Shown here one piece after another: positions 36,579 to 47,129 of a stretch of DNA of 64,000 bases (the stretch's first letter is position 1; every line of letters starts with the position of its first letter). Where the stretch lies: the NCBI RefSeq assembly GCF_002028425.1, contig NZ_CP020042.1, positions 620,001 through 684,000 on the forward strand, given 5' to 3'. Source of the DNA: Streptomyces katrae (GTDB lineage: Bacteria > Actinomycetota > Actinomycetes > Streptomycetales > Streptomycetaceae). Below the pieces are notes generated by a model that had not been told where the DNA came from, ran no database searches, and saw nothing but the letters and a program-made list of their open reading frames with translations. Both the position numbers and the translations under genes were made by a program.

Positions 36579-36609
36579 CCATCGGCATTTCATCGGCGCG
36601 CCCTACTGT
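36579..36609 (+). promoter_or_regulatory. SARP-type promoter before the PLL pseudogene and lysozyme-like gene
   Basis: CCATCGG (36579-36585) and TCATCGG (36590-36596), 4-base spacer, then seven bases, then TACTGT (36604-36609). It matches the element at 31514 over most of about 38 bases, including ATTTCATCG and the CCCTA ... GGCCGC context. It drives a signal-peptide remnant and perhaps the intact gene at 36987. Confidence 0.7.
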
Positions 36610-36636
36610 CGGCCGCCGACGACGGGAGGGGTTCCG

Positions 36637-36912
36637 GTGACGACTTTGAGATCACGGTGCGGCAGAGTGCTCCTGCTGCTGATAGCCGGCGCGGCCGCCA
36701 TCGCCGCGACCGCGCCCACTGCCGCGATGGCGGCCGTCTCGTCCGACCGCGGCGGCCCGATCACCCGTAGCGAGGTGATCTGGCGGGCCCAGTCCTTTCC
36801 GCCTGGTCCGGCTGGGAGGGAATGAGCGGCCCGGCGAACTCCGAGATGACCTCGGACCGTTCGGCGGACGGCCGGGTCGAGGTGTTCGCGATCAACGGCA
36901 GTACCGGTGGGG
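36637..36912 (+). pseudogene. Internally deleted secreted protein (signal peptide joined to a PLL repeat)
   Basis: A plus frame encodes a signal peptide (RVLLLLIAGAAAIAATAPTAAMA) and ITRSEVIWRAQS, the usual start of a mature Streptomyces cell-wall hydrolase domain. It then runs into PLL-repeat sequence in another frame (AWSGWEGMSGPANSEMTSDR, then SADGRVEVFAINGS). The catalytic domain and six repeats are gone. The surviving repeat resembles the seventh part of the protein at 36987, so deletion between paralogous repeats is likely. Confidence 0.7.
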
Positions 36913-36986
36913 CTGGGTGGGCACTTCCGCAGGGCCGGGCATCGCGTGAACTCCGCACATTTCACTTCACGACAGAAGGGCAGACA

Positions 36987-38657
36987 ATGGCGATAACTGA
37001 TTTGCGCCGCGTGTTCACCAGACTGGCCTTCGTGGCCGGCACCTGGGCGTTGGCCGTCGGGATGACTGCCTCGGTCGCCGTCGCCGCACACGCACCCGTT
37101 CCGGTTCCGGTTCCGGGCAAGGACCACTCCGGGGTCTCCCGGTATTTCAGCGGCCCCCAGGGCTTCGCCATTCCGACCGTGCCGTGTGATCCGGCCGGTC
37201 CGTCGGCCGCCGACGGCATCATGGCCGACCAGCTCAACCCGCAGTTGCACGCGAAGATGGCCGGCTACATGGACGCCTACAAGGTGTCCTGCGCGCGGAT
37301 GGTCACGCAGGCGGTCAAGGACCGGGGCCTCAACCAGAGGGCCGCGGCCATCGCGATCGCCACGATCATCGTGGAGTCCAGCGTCAACAACTACGCCCAG
37401 GCCGTCGACTACACCAGCCTCGGGCTGTTCCAGCAGCAGGACTGGTGGGGCACCCGTGAGGAGCGGCTGAACCCGGCCCACGCCACGAACGCCTTCTTCG
37501 ACGAGGTGGAACGGATGTATCCGGGCGGCTCGTGGAACAACGAGGCGATCGGCGAGGTGTGCTGGCACGTCCAGCGACCGCGCGAGGACCTGCGCGGCCT
37601 CTACGCCATCGAGGCGGACGACGCGGTGATCATGGCCAACGCACTGTGGTCCGGTACGAGCAGCACCGGCCCCAAGCACCCCTACGGCGCCGGCCGTGTG
37701 GTGTCCGGGCGGTCCGCGGACGGGCGGCTGGAGGCCTTCGCCGCCGGACCGGACGGCGTCTACCACTCCTGGCAGACCGCGGTGAACGGCGCCTGGTCGC
37801 AGTGGCGGTTCGAAGGCGGACCCCACAACGCACAACTCTCCGTAGCGGCCAACGCCGACGGACGACTCGAAGTGTTCGCCCTCTCCGACAGCACCTTCGA
37901 CCACATGTGGCAGACCGCGGTGAACGGTTCCTGGTCCACCTGGGCCAACTTCGGCGGCGGCGGCTACCGACTCGCCACCGGCAACAACGCCGACGGCCGC
38001 ATCGAAGTCTTCGCCTCCAACACCAACGGAGTCTTCCACCGCTGGCAGACCGCACCCAGCGGCAACTGGGCCAACTGGGAAGGCACCGGCGGCGGCCCCG
38101 CGACCTCACGCCTCGCCCTCGAAACCGCACCCGACGGCCGACTCGAAGTCTTCGCCCTCTCCGACACCACCTTCCAGCACCTCTACCAGACCGGAGTCAA
38201 CGGCGCCTGGTCGGCCTGGGAGAACTTCGGCGGCGGCGGACACGACCTCACGGCCGGCTACAACCAGGACGGCAGGCTGGAGGTGTTCGCCTCCAACTCC
38301 GCCGGTGTGTTCCACCGTTGGCAGACCAGCCCCACCTCATGGTCGGAATGGGCGGGCATGGGAGGGATCTCCAACGCCGAGCTGACCCACTCGCGGTCGG
38401 CCGACGGCCGCGTCGAGGTGTTCGCGATCAACGCCACCGCCGCGAGCCACGCCTGGCAGACCCGCCCGAACGCGCCGTACTCGGAGTGGGAGACCTTCGG
38501 CGGCGGCGGCACCGAGATCGCCGCGGGCAACGACGCCGACGGGCGCATCGAGGTGTTCGCGACCAGCGGCGCCGGTGTCTACCACAAGTGGCAGACCGGC
38601 TTCGCCACTTGGTCGGAGTGGGCCTGGCTGAACAATTCCGGGCCGGCGGTCAACTAG
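36987..38657 (+). CDS. Secreted lysozyme-like protein with PLL-type beta-propeller repeats
   Basis: 556 residues from ATG 36987 (GAAGGG upstream). Signal peptide at about residues 10-36. Residues 80-220 look like a lysozyme-fold domain: QRAAAIAIATIIVESSVNNYAQAVDYTSLGLFQQQDWWGT, read in parts, with the Glu of IVESS as candidate catalytic acid and SLGLFQQ as the 'GLMQ'-type element of lytic transglycosylases. Seven propeller repeats follow with the motif DGRLEVFAL...WQTAVNGxWSxWxNFGGGG. It should cleave or bind peptidoglycan after docking on a surface glycan. Its repeat domain is closely related to that of the M23 protein at 28886, giving two lectin-guided wall hydrolases in one region. Confidence 0.9.
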   Translation: MAITDLRRVFTRLAFVAGTWALAVGMTASVAVAAHAPVPVPVPGKDHSGVSRYFSGPQGFAIPTVPCDPAGPSAADGIMADQLNPQLHAKMAGYMDAYKVSCARMVTQAVKDRGLNQRAAAIAIATIIVESSVNNYAQAVDYTSLGLFQQQDWWGTREERLNPAHATNAFFDEVERMYPGGSWNNEAIGEVCWHVQRPREDLRGLYAIEADDAVIMANALWSGTSSTGPKHPYGAGRVVSGRSADGRLEAFAAGPDGVYHSWQTAVNGAWSQWRFEGGPHNAQLSVAANADGRLEVFALSDSTFDHMWQTAVNGSWSTWANFGGGGYRLATGNNADGRIEVFASNTNGVFHRWQTAPSGNWANWEGTGGGPATSRLALETAPDGRLEVFALSDTTFQHLYQTGVNGAWSAWENFGGGGHDLTAGYNQDGRLEVFASNSAGVFHRWQTSPTSWSEWAGMGGISNAELTHSRSADGRVEVFAINATAASHAWQTRPNAPYSEWETFGGGGTEIAAGNDADGRIEVFATSGAGVYHKWQTGFATWSEWAWLNNSGPAVN

Positions 38658-38662
38658 CCGCC

Positions 38663-38700
38663 CCTCCGCGGATCCGATCCGCCGACGGGAGCTGCGGAGG
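38663..38700 (+). terminator. Candidate terminator after the lysozyme-like gene
   Basis: Arms CCTCCGC (38663-38669) and GCGGAGG (38694-38700) enclose a smaller GCGGAT/ATCCGC hairpin (38667-38681). The structure starts six bases after the stop. No T-run follows. Confidence 0.45.
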
Positions 38701-39005
38701 GCGCCCGCCACGGCCTCAAACGTCGGTGATCGGGGCGTCCTCCGCAGGTCCGCGACGCAGATCAGCCTGGGTGCGCTCCACAGCACCTGGGCCGCGGTCG
38801 CATCCCCGAGCCGGTCGCGGACTGTGACTGCCGCGGTCGCTTGTCACTGGGGCTCTGCTCTGACCCGCGCAGGTGTCAACTCGGTTTGCTCTCCGTACAT
38901 CGGGCGCGCGACTTCCCGGTTCGTCAGGACCAGCAGGGCCCGCACCGGCTCTCTTCAAGCAGCATGGGGACGAGAGCCCGGACTCTGGTGCTCAATTCCG
39001 GCTGT
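38701..39005. other. Non-coding gap before the transposase relic
   Basis: No supported gene was seen. Frames on both strands give short, compositionally odd peptides. One minus frame contains LVLTNREVARPMYGEQTEL, which might be a relic, but I cannot name it. Confidence 0.35.
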
Positions 39006-39290
39006 TCACACGGTGAGCGTGTGGGCCAGTTGGTCGAGACGGCTGATGCGGGTGCGGCCGAGGGGTTGATCGCTCCAGTAGGCGTCCAGTCTGATCACAT
39101 TGAGTGCGGCGGCGGAGAAGGCGTGCTGGAGGCGGACTTTCGGCAGTCTGCGGTAGCGGGCCCGGCGTATCCCCGTGACGTCGAGAGCCTGGTCGATGGC
39201 GCCCTCGATTCCGGCGCGCAGGGCGTATCTGGCCTGCCGGGTCCCGGTCTCCTGTTCGGCGCGGGCCGCGCTGGCGGCCTCGTGGCTCTT
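39006..39290 (-). mobile_element. Transposase C-terminal fragment (IS1182-like)
   Basis: The minus strand encodes ARYALRAGIEGAIDQALDVT, GIRRARYRRLPKVRLQHAFS, AAALNVIRLDAYW and RTRISRLDQL in one frame, matching the conserved C-terminus of IS1182-type DDE transposases. The N-terminal two thirds are absent and no terminal inverted repeats are visible. It is a dead relic at the edge of the debris region. Confidence 0.75.
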
Positions 39291-39827
39291 TCCGGCCTTG
39301 AACCTCCGGCATGGCCCGGGAATCGCGCCGCCAGGCATGGGCCAGCGCCCTGGTGAGCCGCCGCCGACCGCGCCAGGCGCCACGCAATTAGCCCATGCGG
39401 ACACGAACGGCCGCCGCACCCGCGGGCGAGCCCGACCCCGCGCGGGAAGAACATCCGCGTCTCGTCGTTCACGCATGGAACAGTCGCGCCCCCGGGGTGG
39501 CCCAGTCCACAGGAGCAAGTGGGCGATCGCGGCCAAGCCCATCGTCCTCGTGGACGAGGATGTCTGGACCGGGGCCACCATCGACTACACCTCGGCGCTG
39601 CTCGGAGGCGCCGGCATAGAGATAGCGCGTACGGTTTCGCTGATGTCCGCCACAGAACCGGACAAGCCTCGGCGCCTCTTCCATGACCCCGCCTGCGACG
39701 GACACCTGGTCGGTGTTCCGCCGCCCGGGGCCCTGGCGCGGTGTCACCGCGCGGGTTCCGTGCTTACGGCGAGTCGCTGTGCGACGTTGGGCCGCGGCCC
39801 CAATCCGGAGCGGAGGGACGGACACCA
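39291..39827. other. Debris region with a possible phosphoribosyltransferase-like scrap
   Basis: The plus strand at about 39530-39680 encodes PIVLVDEDVWTGATIDYTSA and LLGGAGIEIARTVSLMSA, which resembles the PRPP-binding strand-loop of phosphoribosyltransferases (hydrophobic-DD/ED-x-TG). No start, N-terminus or C-terminus fits. The remainder has no recognisable coding sequence. The lipoprotein promoter should lie near the right end. Confidence 0.3.
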
Positions 39828-40442
39828 ATGCCGGACATCAGACGCGGCTGCGCGGCGGTCGCGCTGCTGACAGCCCTGATCACGACGGCGACAGCGTGCG
39901 GGGGATCCGAGCCCGAACCCGTCCCGACGCGCGACACTGCTCCCACCGACACGAACACCGACGTTCCGACGACGCCTACCGTGCCGAGGGGCGAGGACCT
40001 GGGAAAGGTCTTCCCCGGCACCGACGGAGACTCCAACGACAACTCGACGCTCGCCGTGCCGACGACGCAGCTCGACGAGCCTGCCGGAGGCACCGTGGAA
40101 CTGTCCAACGACCAGCAGGTGCCCCTGACCGTCCAGCCGCTGAGGGCCACGACCGACAGCGGGGAGCTCTCGATCGTCAAGGACGGCTGCACGGGCGTCA
40201 CGCTCCAACCGCAGGAGACCTGCCGCGTCCAGGTCAGCCACACCACCCAGGAGGCCGGAACGTGGACGGGGAAGGTCACCGCTCCGACCGCCGAGGGGCC
40301 GACGTTCTCGGTGACCCTGACCGGTGAGGCTGTCGCTGCCTCGACAGCACCGGCCTCCGAATCCCCGACGCCGGCGCCGGCTGAGACCTCGGAAACCCCT
40401 GAGGAGACCGAGACCTCGACACCTGAGCCCGAGCTCAGCTGA
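39828..40442 (+). CDS. Lipoprotein with Ig-like domain
   Basis: 204 residues from ATG 39828 with GGAGGGA upstream. A lipoprotein signal peptide ends in the lipobox TTATACGG-type stretch (ALITTATACGGSE), predicting lipidation of the Cys. A Thr/Pro/Asp-rich linker follows. The middle (GGTVELSNDQQVPLTVQPLR ... LQPQETCRVQVSHTTQEAGTW) fits an Ig-like fold of the ASPM-SPD-2-Hydin type that corrects 'sudden' sequence insertions and binds proteins. The tail is Thr/Glu/Pro-rich. It ends inside the convergent membrane-protein gene (8-base overlap). Function unknown. Confidence 0.75.
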   Translation: MPDIRRGCAAVALLTALITTATACGGSEPEPVPTRDTAPTDTNTDVPTTPTVPRGEDLGKVFPGTDGDSNDNSTLAVPTTQLDEPAGGTVELSNDQQVPLTVQPLRATTDSGELSIVKDGCTGVTLQPQETCRVQVSHTTQEAGTWTGKVTAPTAEGPTFSVTLTGEAVAASTAPASESPTPAPAETSETPEETETSTPEPELS

Positions 40443-41361
40443 CCGAGCCCTTCATCACCACCCGTACGGTGCCGTCGTCGTCCGGGAGCACGACCGTCAC
40501 GCTGTCCTTGTACCGGGCGAAGTGAGGGACCAGGTAGAAGCGGGTCGGGGTCTTCAACAGGACGCGGAAGTTCCGGTACTGGTAACGGTAGGGCCCGGCG
40601 CCGGCCCCCAGGTCCTCGAAGCCGATGTCAGTGGCGTGGTGAACCAGCCGCAGGCGCGAAAGGACCTCCACCGCCGGGAACCGCCTCATACCGCTGTTCG
40701 CGTCCGTCTCCGCTTGTGCCTCGCCCGCCATCGCCGCGTACCGGGACATGCCGATGAACAGGCTCAAGGTCAGCATCCCCAAGAGCAACGCCCCGGACAC
40801 GAGCCACAGCCGGTCGGCATCACGAACCCGACGGTTCCGCCGCCAGGGATCGTGCTGCCCGAGGCGCACCTGAACGGCGAAGAAGGCCAGGCTGGCGCCC
40901 AGGGCCACCACGAGGGTGGGTAGCAGCCCGCGCGGCCAGCCCGCGGGCAGGAAGGTGAACAGGTCGGCCCGGAAGAACACGGGGTAGCCCCCGACCACCC
41001 CCAGGAGCAGGCCCACCGCCAGCAGCGCGCGATACGCCGTGCGGCGCCGTCCTTCGTTCTCCGGGCGGGCCAGGGCGTGCCCGAGCCAGCCGAGGGCGAG
41101 CAGCACGACGAAGCCGCAGACGAGCAGGACCCAGACCGGGAAGAAGACGGCCTGGGGGCTGCGCGCGAGGACGGCCTGGATGGAGAGGGGCAGGTCGCTG
41201 GGCGGGACGCCGAACGCCCGGTAGTAGGCCTCGTTGTACTGGTTGCCGAAGTAGTAGAGCAGCCCGAGGACGACTGTCCCGGGCGCCGCGACCAACGCCG
41301 CCACGTCGAGGAAGGACCTCTGAGGAGGGGCCGTCGGCGGCCGCCGCGCCTTCACGGGCAT
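40435..41361 (-). CDS. Integral membrane protein of unknown function
   Basis: 308 residues. Five to six hydrophobic segments (VAALVAAPGTVVLGLLYYFG, AVFFPVWVLLVCGFVVLLALG, ALLAVGLLLGVVGGYPVFF, LLPTLVVALGASLAFFAVQV, LWLVSGALLLGMLTLSLFIG). These precede a soluble C-terminal domain of about 90 residues (PYRYQYRNFRVLLKTPTRFY and following). No known motif was identified. Convergent with the lipoprotein gene, with an 8-base overlap of the coding ends. Confidence 0.75.
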   Translation of the reverse strand: MPVKARRPPTAPPQRSFLDVAALVAAPGTVVLGLLYYFGNQYNEAYYRAFGVPPSDLPLSIQAVLARSPQAVFFPVWVLLVCGFVVLLALGWLGHALARPENEGRRRTAYRALLAVGLLLGVVGGYPVFFRADLFTFLPAGWPRGLLPTLVVALGASLAFFAVQVRLGQHDPWRRNRRVRDADRLWLVSGALLLGMLTLSLFIGMSRYAAMAGEAQAETDANSGMRRFPAVEVLSRLRLVHHATDIGFEDLGAGAGPYRYQYRNFRVLLKTPTRFYLVPHFARYKDSVTVVLPDDDGTVRVVMKGSVS

Positions 41362-41439
41362 GCGGCCAGTCTGTCCGCCCCACCCGGGAGCCGCACGTCA
41401 TGGCCGCCCGTCCGGCTGACCGACACCGAGACCCGTCGA

Positions 41440-41645
41440 AGAGCCCACCGGACTCGCCGGCTACCCCCTGCGCCCCGGGCAGCGCGTCGCCTTCCGCCCC
41501 TTCGTCCTCCAGCGCGGCCCCCGCCACTACCACCAGCCGGACACGTTCCGCCCCGACCGCTGGGCCGGCCGCTCCCCCGCCGGTCCGCTGCCCAAGTACG
41601 CGTTCATGCCCTTCGGCGGTGGACCGCGCACCTGCCACCCCGCCC
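41440..41645 (+). pseudogene. Cytochrome P450 C-terminal relic
   Basis: A plus frame reads GYPLRPGQRVAFRPFVLQRG, then PRHYHQPDTFRPDRW and YAFMPFGGGPRTCH. This matches the K'-helix/meander (PDxFxPDRW) and the start of the heme loop (FGGGPRxC) of a P450, ending at the cysteine. The rest of the gene is missing on both sides. It is unrelated in detail to the intact P450 at 9918. Confidence 0.65.
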
Positions 41646-41769
41646 CGCCGGGATACCGGCCCCGGCCGGCCGGCCCGCGCGGACCGTCCCCGGACACCCC
41701 GGAACGCCCGGTGCCCCTTCAGCGACACCAGGGCCTGACGGCCGCACCGCCGCGGAAACCGGAGCCCGG

Positions 41770-42000
41770 ATGGCTACGCTCTGCATCATGAACGACTCCG
41801 ACACGGCGAAGGCCGTCCTTGAGGGCGGCCCCGCGGACCTCACAGAACGCGTCGTCGCCCAGCCCGAAGCGGGAGCGGACGTGAAGCTGCTCTTCCGGGG
41901 CGGATACGAGCACTTCAGGCGCACCGAGCGCGCGCAGGACACGGCGGAGGGGCGGCTGCCGGTGTACGAGTGGTGGGAGCGCACCGAGCTGCCGGGCTGA
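41770..42000 (+). CDS. Small DUF5988-type protein
   Basis: 76 residues from ATG 41770 (GGAG upstream); an in-frame ATG at 41788 gives 70. The sequence VKLLFRGGYEHFRRTE...LPVYEWWERTEL matches small actinomycete proteins of the DUF5988 family, whose role is unknown and which often lie near secondary-metabolite genes. It stands alone, just after the P450 relic. Confidence 0.7.
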   Translation: MATLCIMNDSDTAKAVLEGGPADLTERVVAQPEAGADVKLLFRGGYEHFRRTERAQDTAEGRLPVYEWWERTELPG

Positions 42001-42447
42001 CCGCCCAGCCGCCGGGTGCCCGGGAGGTGCGCCGGGAGGTGCCGGGCACACTCCCTTCGACAGTCCGGCCGAGGCGAAAAAGTGCCTCAGCCAGTGGGGG
42101 GGTGATCTTCCTGTTGACCGCGCGCTTCCAGGGACGGCCTCCGCCCGAGATGCTGAGCTTCGGCGCGCTTGCCGGAGCGCAGAAACGACAGTTCCGCCCA
42201 CAGCTCCCGCAGGCTCCTGCCCTGCCCCCATGCCGCTCCGGCCCTGACGGCATGCGCTCAGGGACCGACGAGGCGATGCCGGCCGAAACGAGTGGGCCCC
42301 CATCGCCGGGTACCACTGTGAGATCGGCTCCGAGTTCGGCCGCCAGCTGTTCCAGCGCTGCGGCCAGGCTGCCCGCAGCAGCCAGATCACCGTAGGGCGC
42401 GACATAACCGGTCGACACCCTGATCGTGATGGCGTTAGCTGGGCGGC
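42001..42447. other. Gap with unrecognised minus-strand sequence
   Basis: A minus frame near 42260-42430 encodes ITIRVSTGYVAPYGDLAAAG and ALEQLAAELGADLTVVPGDG, which looks protein-like but I cannot assign it and it has no convincing start or end. The rest shows nothing. It is probably more gene debris. Confidence 0.3.
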
Positions 42448-43017
42448 ATGCCGGAACTGCGTACCGATCGTCTTCTGCTCCGCCGGTGGCGGGAGTCTGA
42501 CCTCGAACCGTGGGCGGCGATGAACGCCGATCCCGAAGTTCGGGAGCACCTGGGGGAACTGCTGACGCGGGAGCAAAGCGATGCCACGGTGGCACTCATG
42601 CGGGCCGAGTTCGACGAGCGAGGTTTTGGGTGGTGGGCGCTCGAAGCACGGGAGACCGGTGAGTTCATCGGCCGCGCCGGCTTGGACGAGGTGGGCAAGG
42701 ACATGCCGTTCGCGGGGGTGGACGTCGGGTGGCGGTTGATACGTTCGGCGTGGGGTCACGGTTACGCCACCGAGGCCGCCCTGGCCTGCCTGGCCTTTGG
42801 CTTCGAGGCCCTCGGGCTGCCGGAGATCGTGGCGTCGACGACCGTCAACAACCTTCGTTCCCAGGCGGTGATGCGCCGGATCGGCATGACCCGGGACCCG
42901 GCCGATGACTTCGAGGATCCGAGTGTGCCCGAGGGGCCGCTTCGCCAGTGTGTGCTGTACCGGACCCCCGCAGAGATGCGCACGGGCTACACCACGCGGC
43001 GGGACACGACCAACTGA
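42448..43017 (+). CDS. GNAT N-acetyltransferase, RimJ/RimL type
   Basis: 189 residues. The start LRTDRLLLRRWRESDLEPWAAMNADPEV is the standard opening of RimJ/RimL-like acetyltransferases. The acetyl-CoA loop follows at GWRLIRSAWGHGYATEAALACLAFGFEALGL (read in two parts), where the pattern WGxGYATEA is the pyrophosphate-binding turn. NLRSQAVMRRIGM completes motif B. Such enzymes acetylate protein N-termini, amino acids or drugs. No operon partner. Confidence 0.9.
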   Translation: MPELRTDRLLLRRWRESDLEPWAAMNADPEVREHLGELLTREQSDATVALMRAEFDERGFGWWALEARETGEFIGRAGLDEVGKDMPFAGVDVGWRLIRSAWGHGYATEAALACLAFGFEALGLPEIVASTTVNNLRSQAVMRRIGMTRDPADDFEDPSVPEGPLRQCVLYRTPAEMRTGYTTRRDTTN

Positions 43018-43062
43018 TCCAGAGCGATTGAGGGCGGAACCGTCGAAGTGACCCGAAAGGCC

Positions 43063-43116
43063 AGGACCTCTTGGTAGCAACAGCGGTGTCGGAGCCGGGC
43101 TCCACCAAGAGGTCCT
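43063..43116. repeat. 13-bp inverted repeat at an IS relic
   Basis: Arms AGGACCTCTTGGT (43063-43075) and ACCAAGAGGTCCT (43104-43116) are perfect complements with a 28-base loop. An ATG four bases later opens MPLYAPAPATVTPDQV, which looks like the start of a transposase that is broken after about 15 codons. Confidence 0.65.
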
Positions 43117-43160
43117 GTCATGCCGTTGTACGCGCCCGCTCCTGCCACTGTCACCCCGGA

Positions 43161-43560
43161 TCAGGTGACGTTCGCGACGTCCCACACGCCGCCGACCTCA
43201 CGCGGGGTGACGTCGATACACAGGGCACCGTCGTTCCCGCCCTGCACCGACTTGGCGAACGGGTACTCGTCACACGAGTCGTTGGGGATGCCGGTGGCAC
43301 CCCGGGGAAACTTGTACGGCCCACGGTCACAGGTCAGGGCACGCCTGCCCTTGGCGTTCGGGTCAAGCGGGTCGACATGCCACCGGTTCAGCAAGTGGCC
43401 GGGGGTGCCGGACTTGCCCGCGAGGTTCTTCTGCGCCCACTCGTAGGCGACGGCCGCCCCCTTGTAGAGCGACCGATGGTACGTCACGTTGGCCGTGTGG
43501 CCGTCCACGATACATCCGGGCCGGCTCCCGACCTTGTCGTCACAGTCTTCGGACGCTGCC
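43161..43560 (-). pseudogene. NucA/NucB-type DNase C-terminal fragment
   Basis: The minus strand encodes HRSLYKGAAVAYEWAQKNLA, LTCDRGPYKFPRGATGIPND and SCDEYPFAKSVQGGN, ending VWDVANVT and a stop. CDEYPFA...QGG is the signature of NucA/NucB non-specific DNases, including secreted nuclease toxins. The N-terminal part (signal peptide or toxin delivery domain) is missing. The piece lies between two halves of a transposase relic on the opposite strand. Confidence 0.7.
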
Positions 43561-43725
43561 TGACGTGTTCGCTTGCGCCCAGGCCGAAGGCATCGAGCTG
43601 AGGCTGGATGCCACTGAGATCCAGGTCCGCCGTCCGCAGGCGGACGACGCGCGTTCGTCTCCAGGAAATCAGCAAGTTCCCCACCCACGACCTGGCCAAC
43701 GCCGACCTGCCCCACCGTCACAGCA
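43555..43725 (+). mobile_element. DDE transposase fragment (IS5-like)
   Basis: The plus strand reads TLPDVFACAQAEGIELRLDA then TEIQVRRPQADDA, matching the region around the first catalytic Asp of IS5-type DDE_Tnp_4 transposases (LRLDATExxVRRP). It may be the continuation of the frame starting at 43120, now separated by the DNase fragment. Nothing complete remains. Confidence 0.6.
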
Positions 43726-43754
43726 AACACCGTTGCAGTACTAACGCAACGGCA

Positions 43755-43930
43755 TTGCGAAGTGATGGCCAGGCCCGCCGCATCCACCGTGGTGCCCTGC
43801 TGCGCAGTCCAGCACCACGTCGAAGGATCCGCCGACGCCCACCACCAGGGCGCAGCCCAGGTCTTTCTGCGTCCGCGCGAGGAAGTACTCCTTGCGCGGA
43901 CTCGGCACGGCGAGGAAAAGGATGTGTCGC
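43755..43930 (-). pseudogene. WecB/TagA/CpsF glycosyltransferase scrap
   Basis: The minus strand encodes [20 protein letters not shown] and [12 protein letters not shown], matching the MGSPKQE...[12 protein letters not shown] motif of WecB/TagA/CpsF glycosyltransferases that build exopolysaccharide or teichoic acid. Only this core motif survives. Confidence 0.55.
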
Positions 43931-44262
43931 CGGTAGTGGCTGCGGCGGGCTGTTGCCCGGTGTTGCCGGCGCCGGTCGGACCAGTGCAGCATCCTGGCTG
44001 GTGTCACGGCTGGTGGGTTGAGGACCACGGCGAGCAGGTGGCGGATCTCCGCGACGGTCAACGGGATCGGGTCGCTGCCGCGAGTGTGGTGGTGTGGGTC
44101 GGTGGGCCGCCTTGGGGTCGTGCTGGCGGCGATGGCGGTCAGGAAGGCCAGGGCGAGCATGGCGAGCGTGATGTGCCGGTGCCAGGCGGTCCAGTGGCGG
44201 ACCTTGTAGTGGTCGAGTCCGACCTGGCCCTTGGCGGCCTGCACCTTGCCGCTGCGCACCGA
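43925..44262 (-). mobile_element. IS701-family transposase C-terminal fragment
   Basis: The minus strand encodes [57 protein letters not shown] and [21 protein letters not shown] in one frame, the characteristic C-terminus of IS701-type transposases. It is fused upstream to the RICIN leader fragment and downstream to the WecB/TagA scrap, so two deletion junctions bracket it. Confidence 0.75.
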
Positions 44263-44264
44263 GA

Positions 44265-44425
44265 CCAGCCGGTAGTAGGCACTACCGGCTGGTCTCGGCC
44301 TGCGAGTCCTCCTACACGAACAGGAAGTACGGCACGAGGACGGCGGGCACACCGAGCGGCAGACCGGTGGCGCTCCAGCGACGGCGGTGACGCCCGCGTC
44401 GCCCGCCGGCTGTGGCGTTCTTCAT
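44265..44425 (-). pseudogene. Truncated copy of the RICIN-GH74 gene leader
   Basis: From ATG 44425 (AAGGAG upstream) the frame encodes [29 protein letters not shown] and, after a shift, [13 protein letters not shown]. This matches the leader and first RICIN strand of the GH74 protein at 54046 (RGRHRRR...LGVPGVLGPYLLFV...AYYTLTSVRSDKV). The rest has been replaced by the IS701 relic. A second polysaccharide-active gene was therefore lost here by IS-mediated deletion. Confidence 0.7.
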
Positions 44426-44466
44426 CGCGAGCTGTACTCCTTGCACGTCACCGTGGATCAGACAGG

Positions 44467-47129
<2,663 letters not shown>

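Noticed and set aside
39741..40327. Alternative plus and minus frames over the lipoprotein gene
   Set aside because: Only the frame from 39828 has a ribosome site, a lipobox and a sensible composition.
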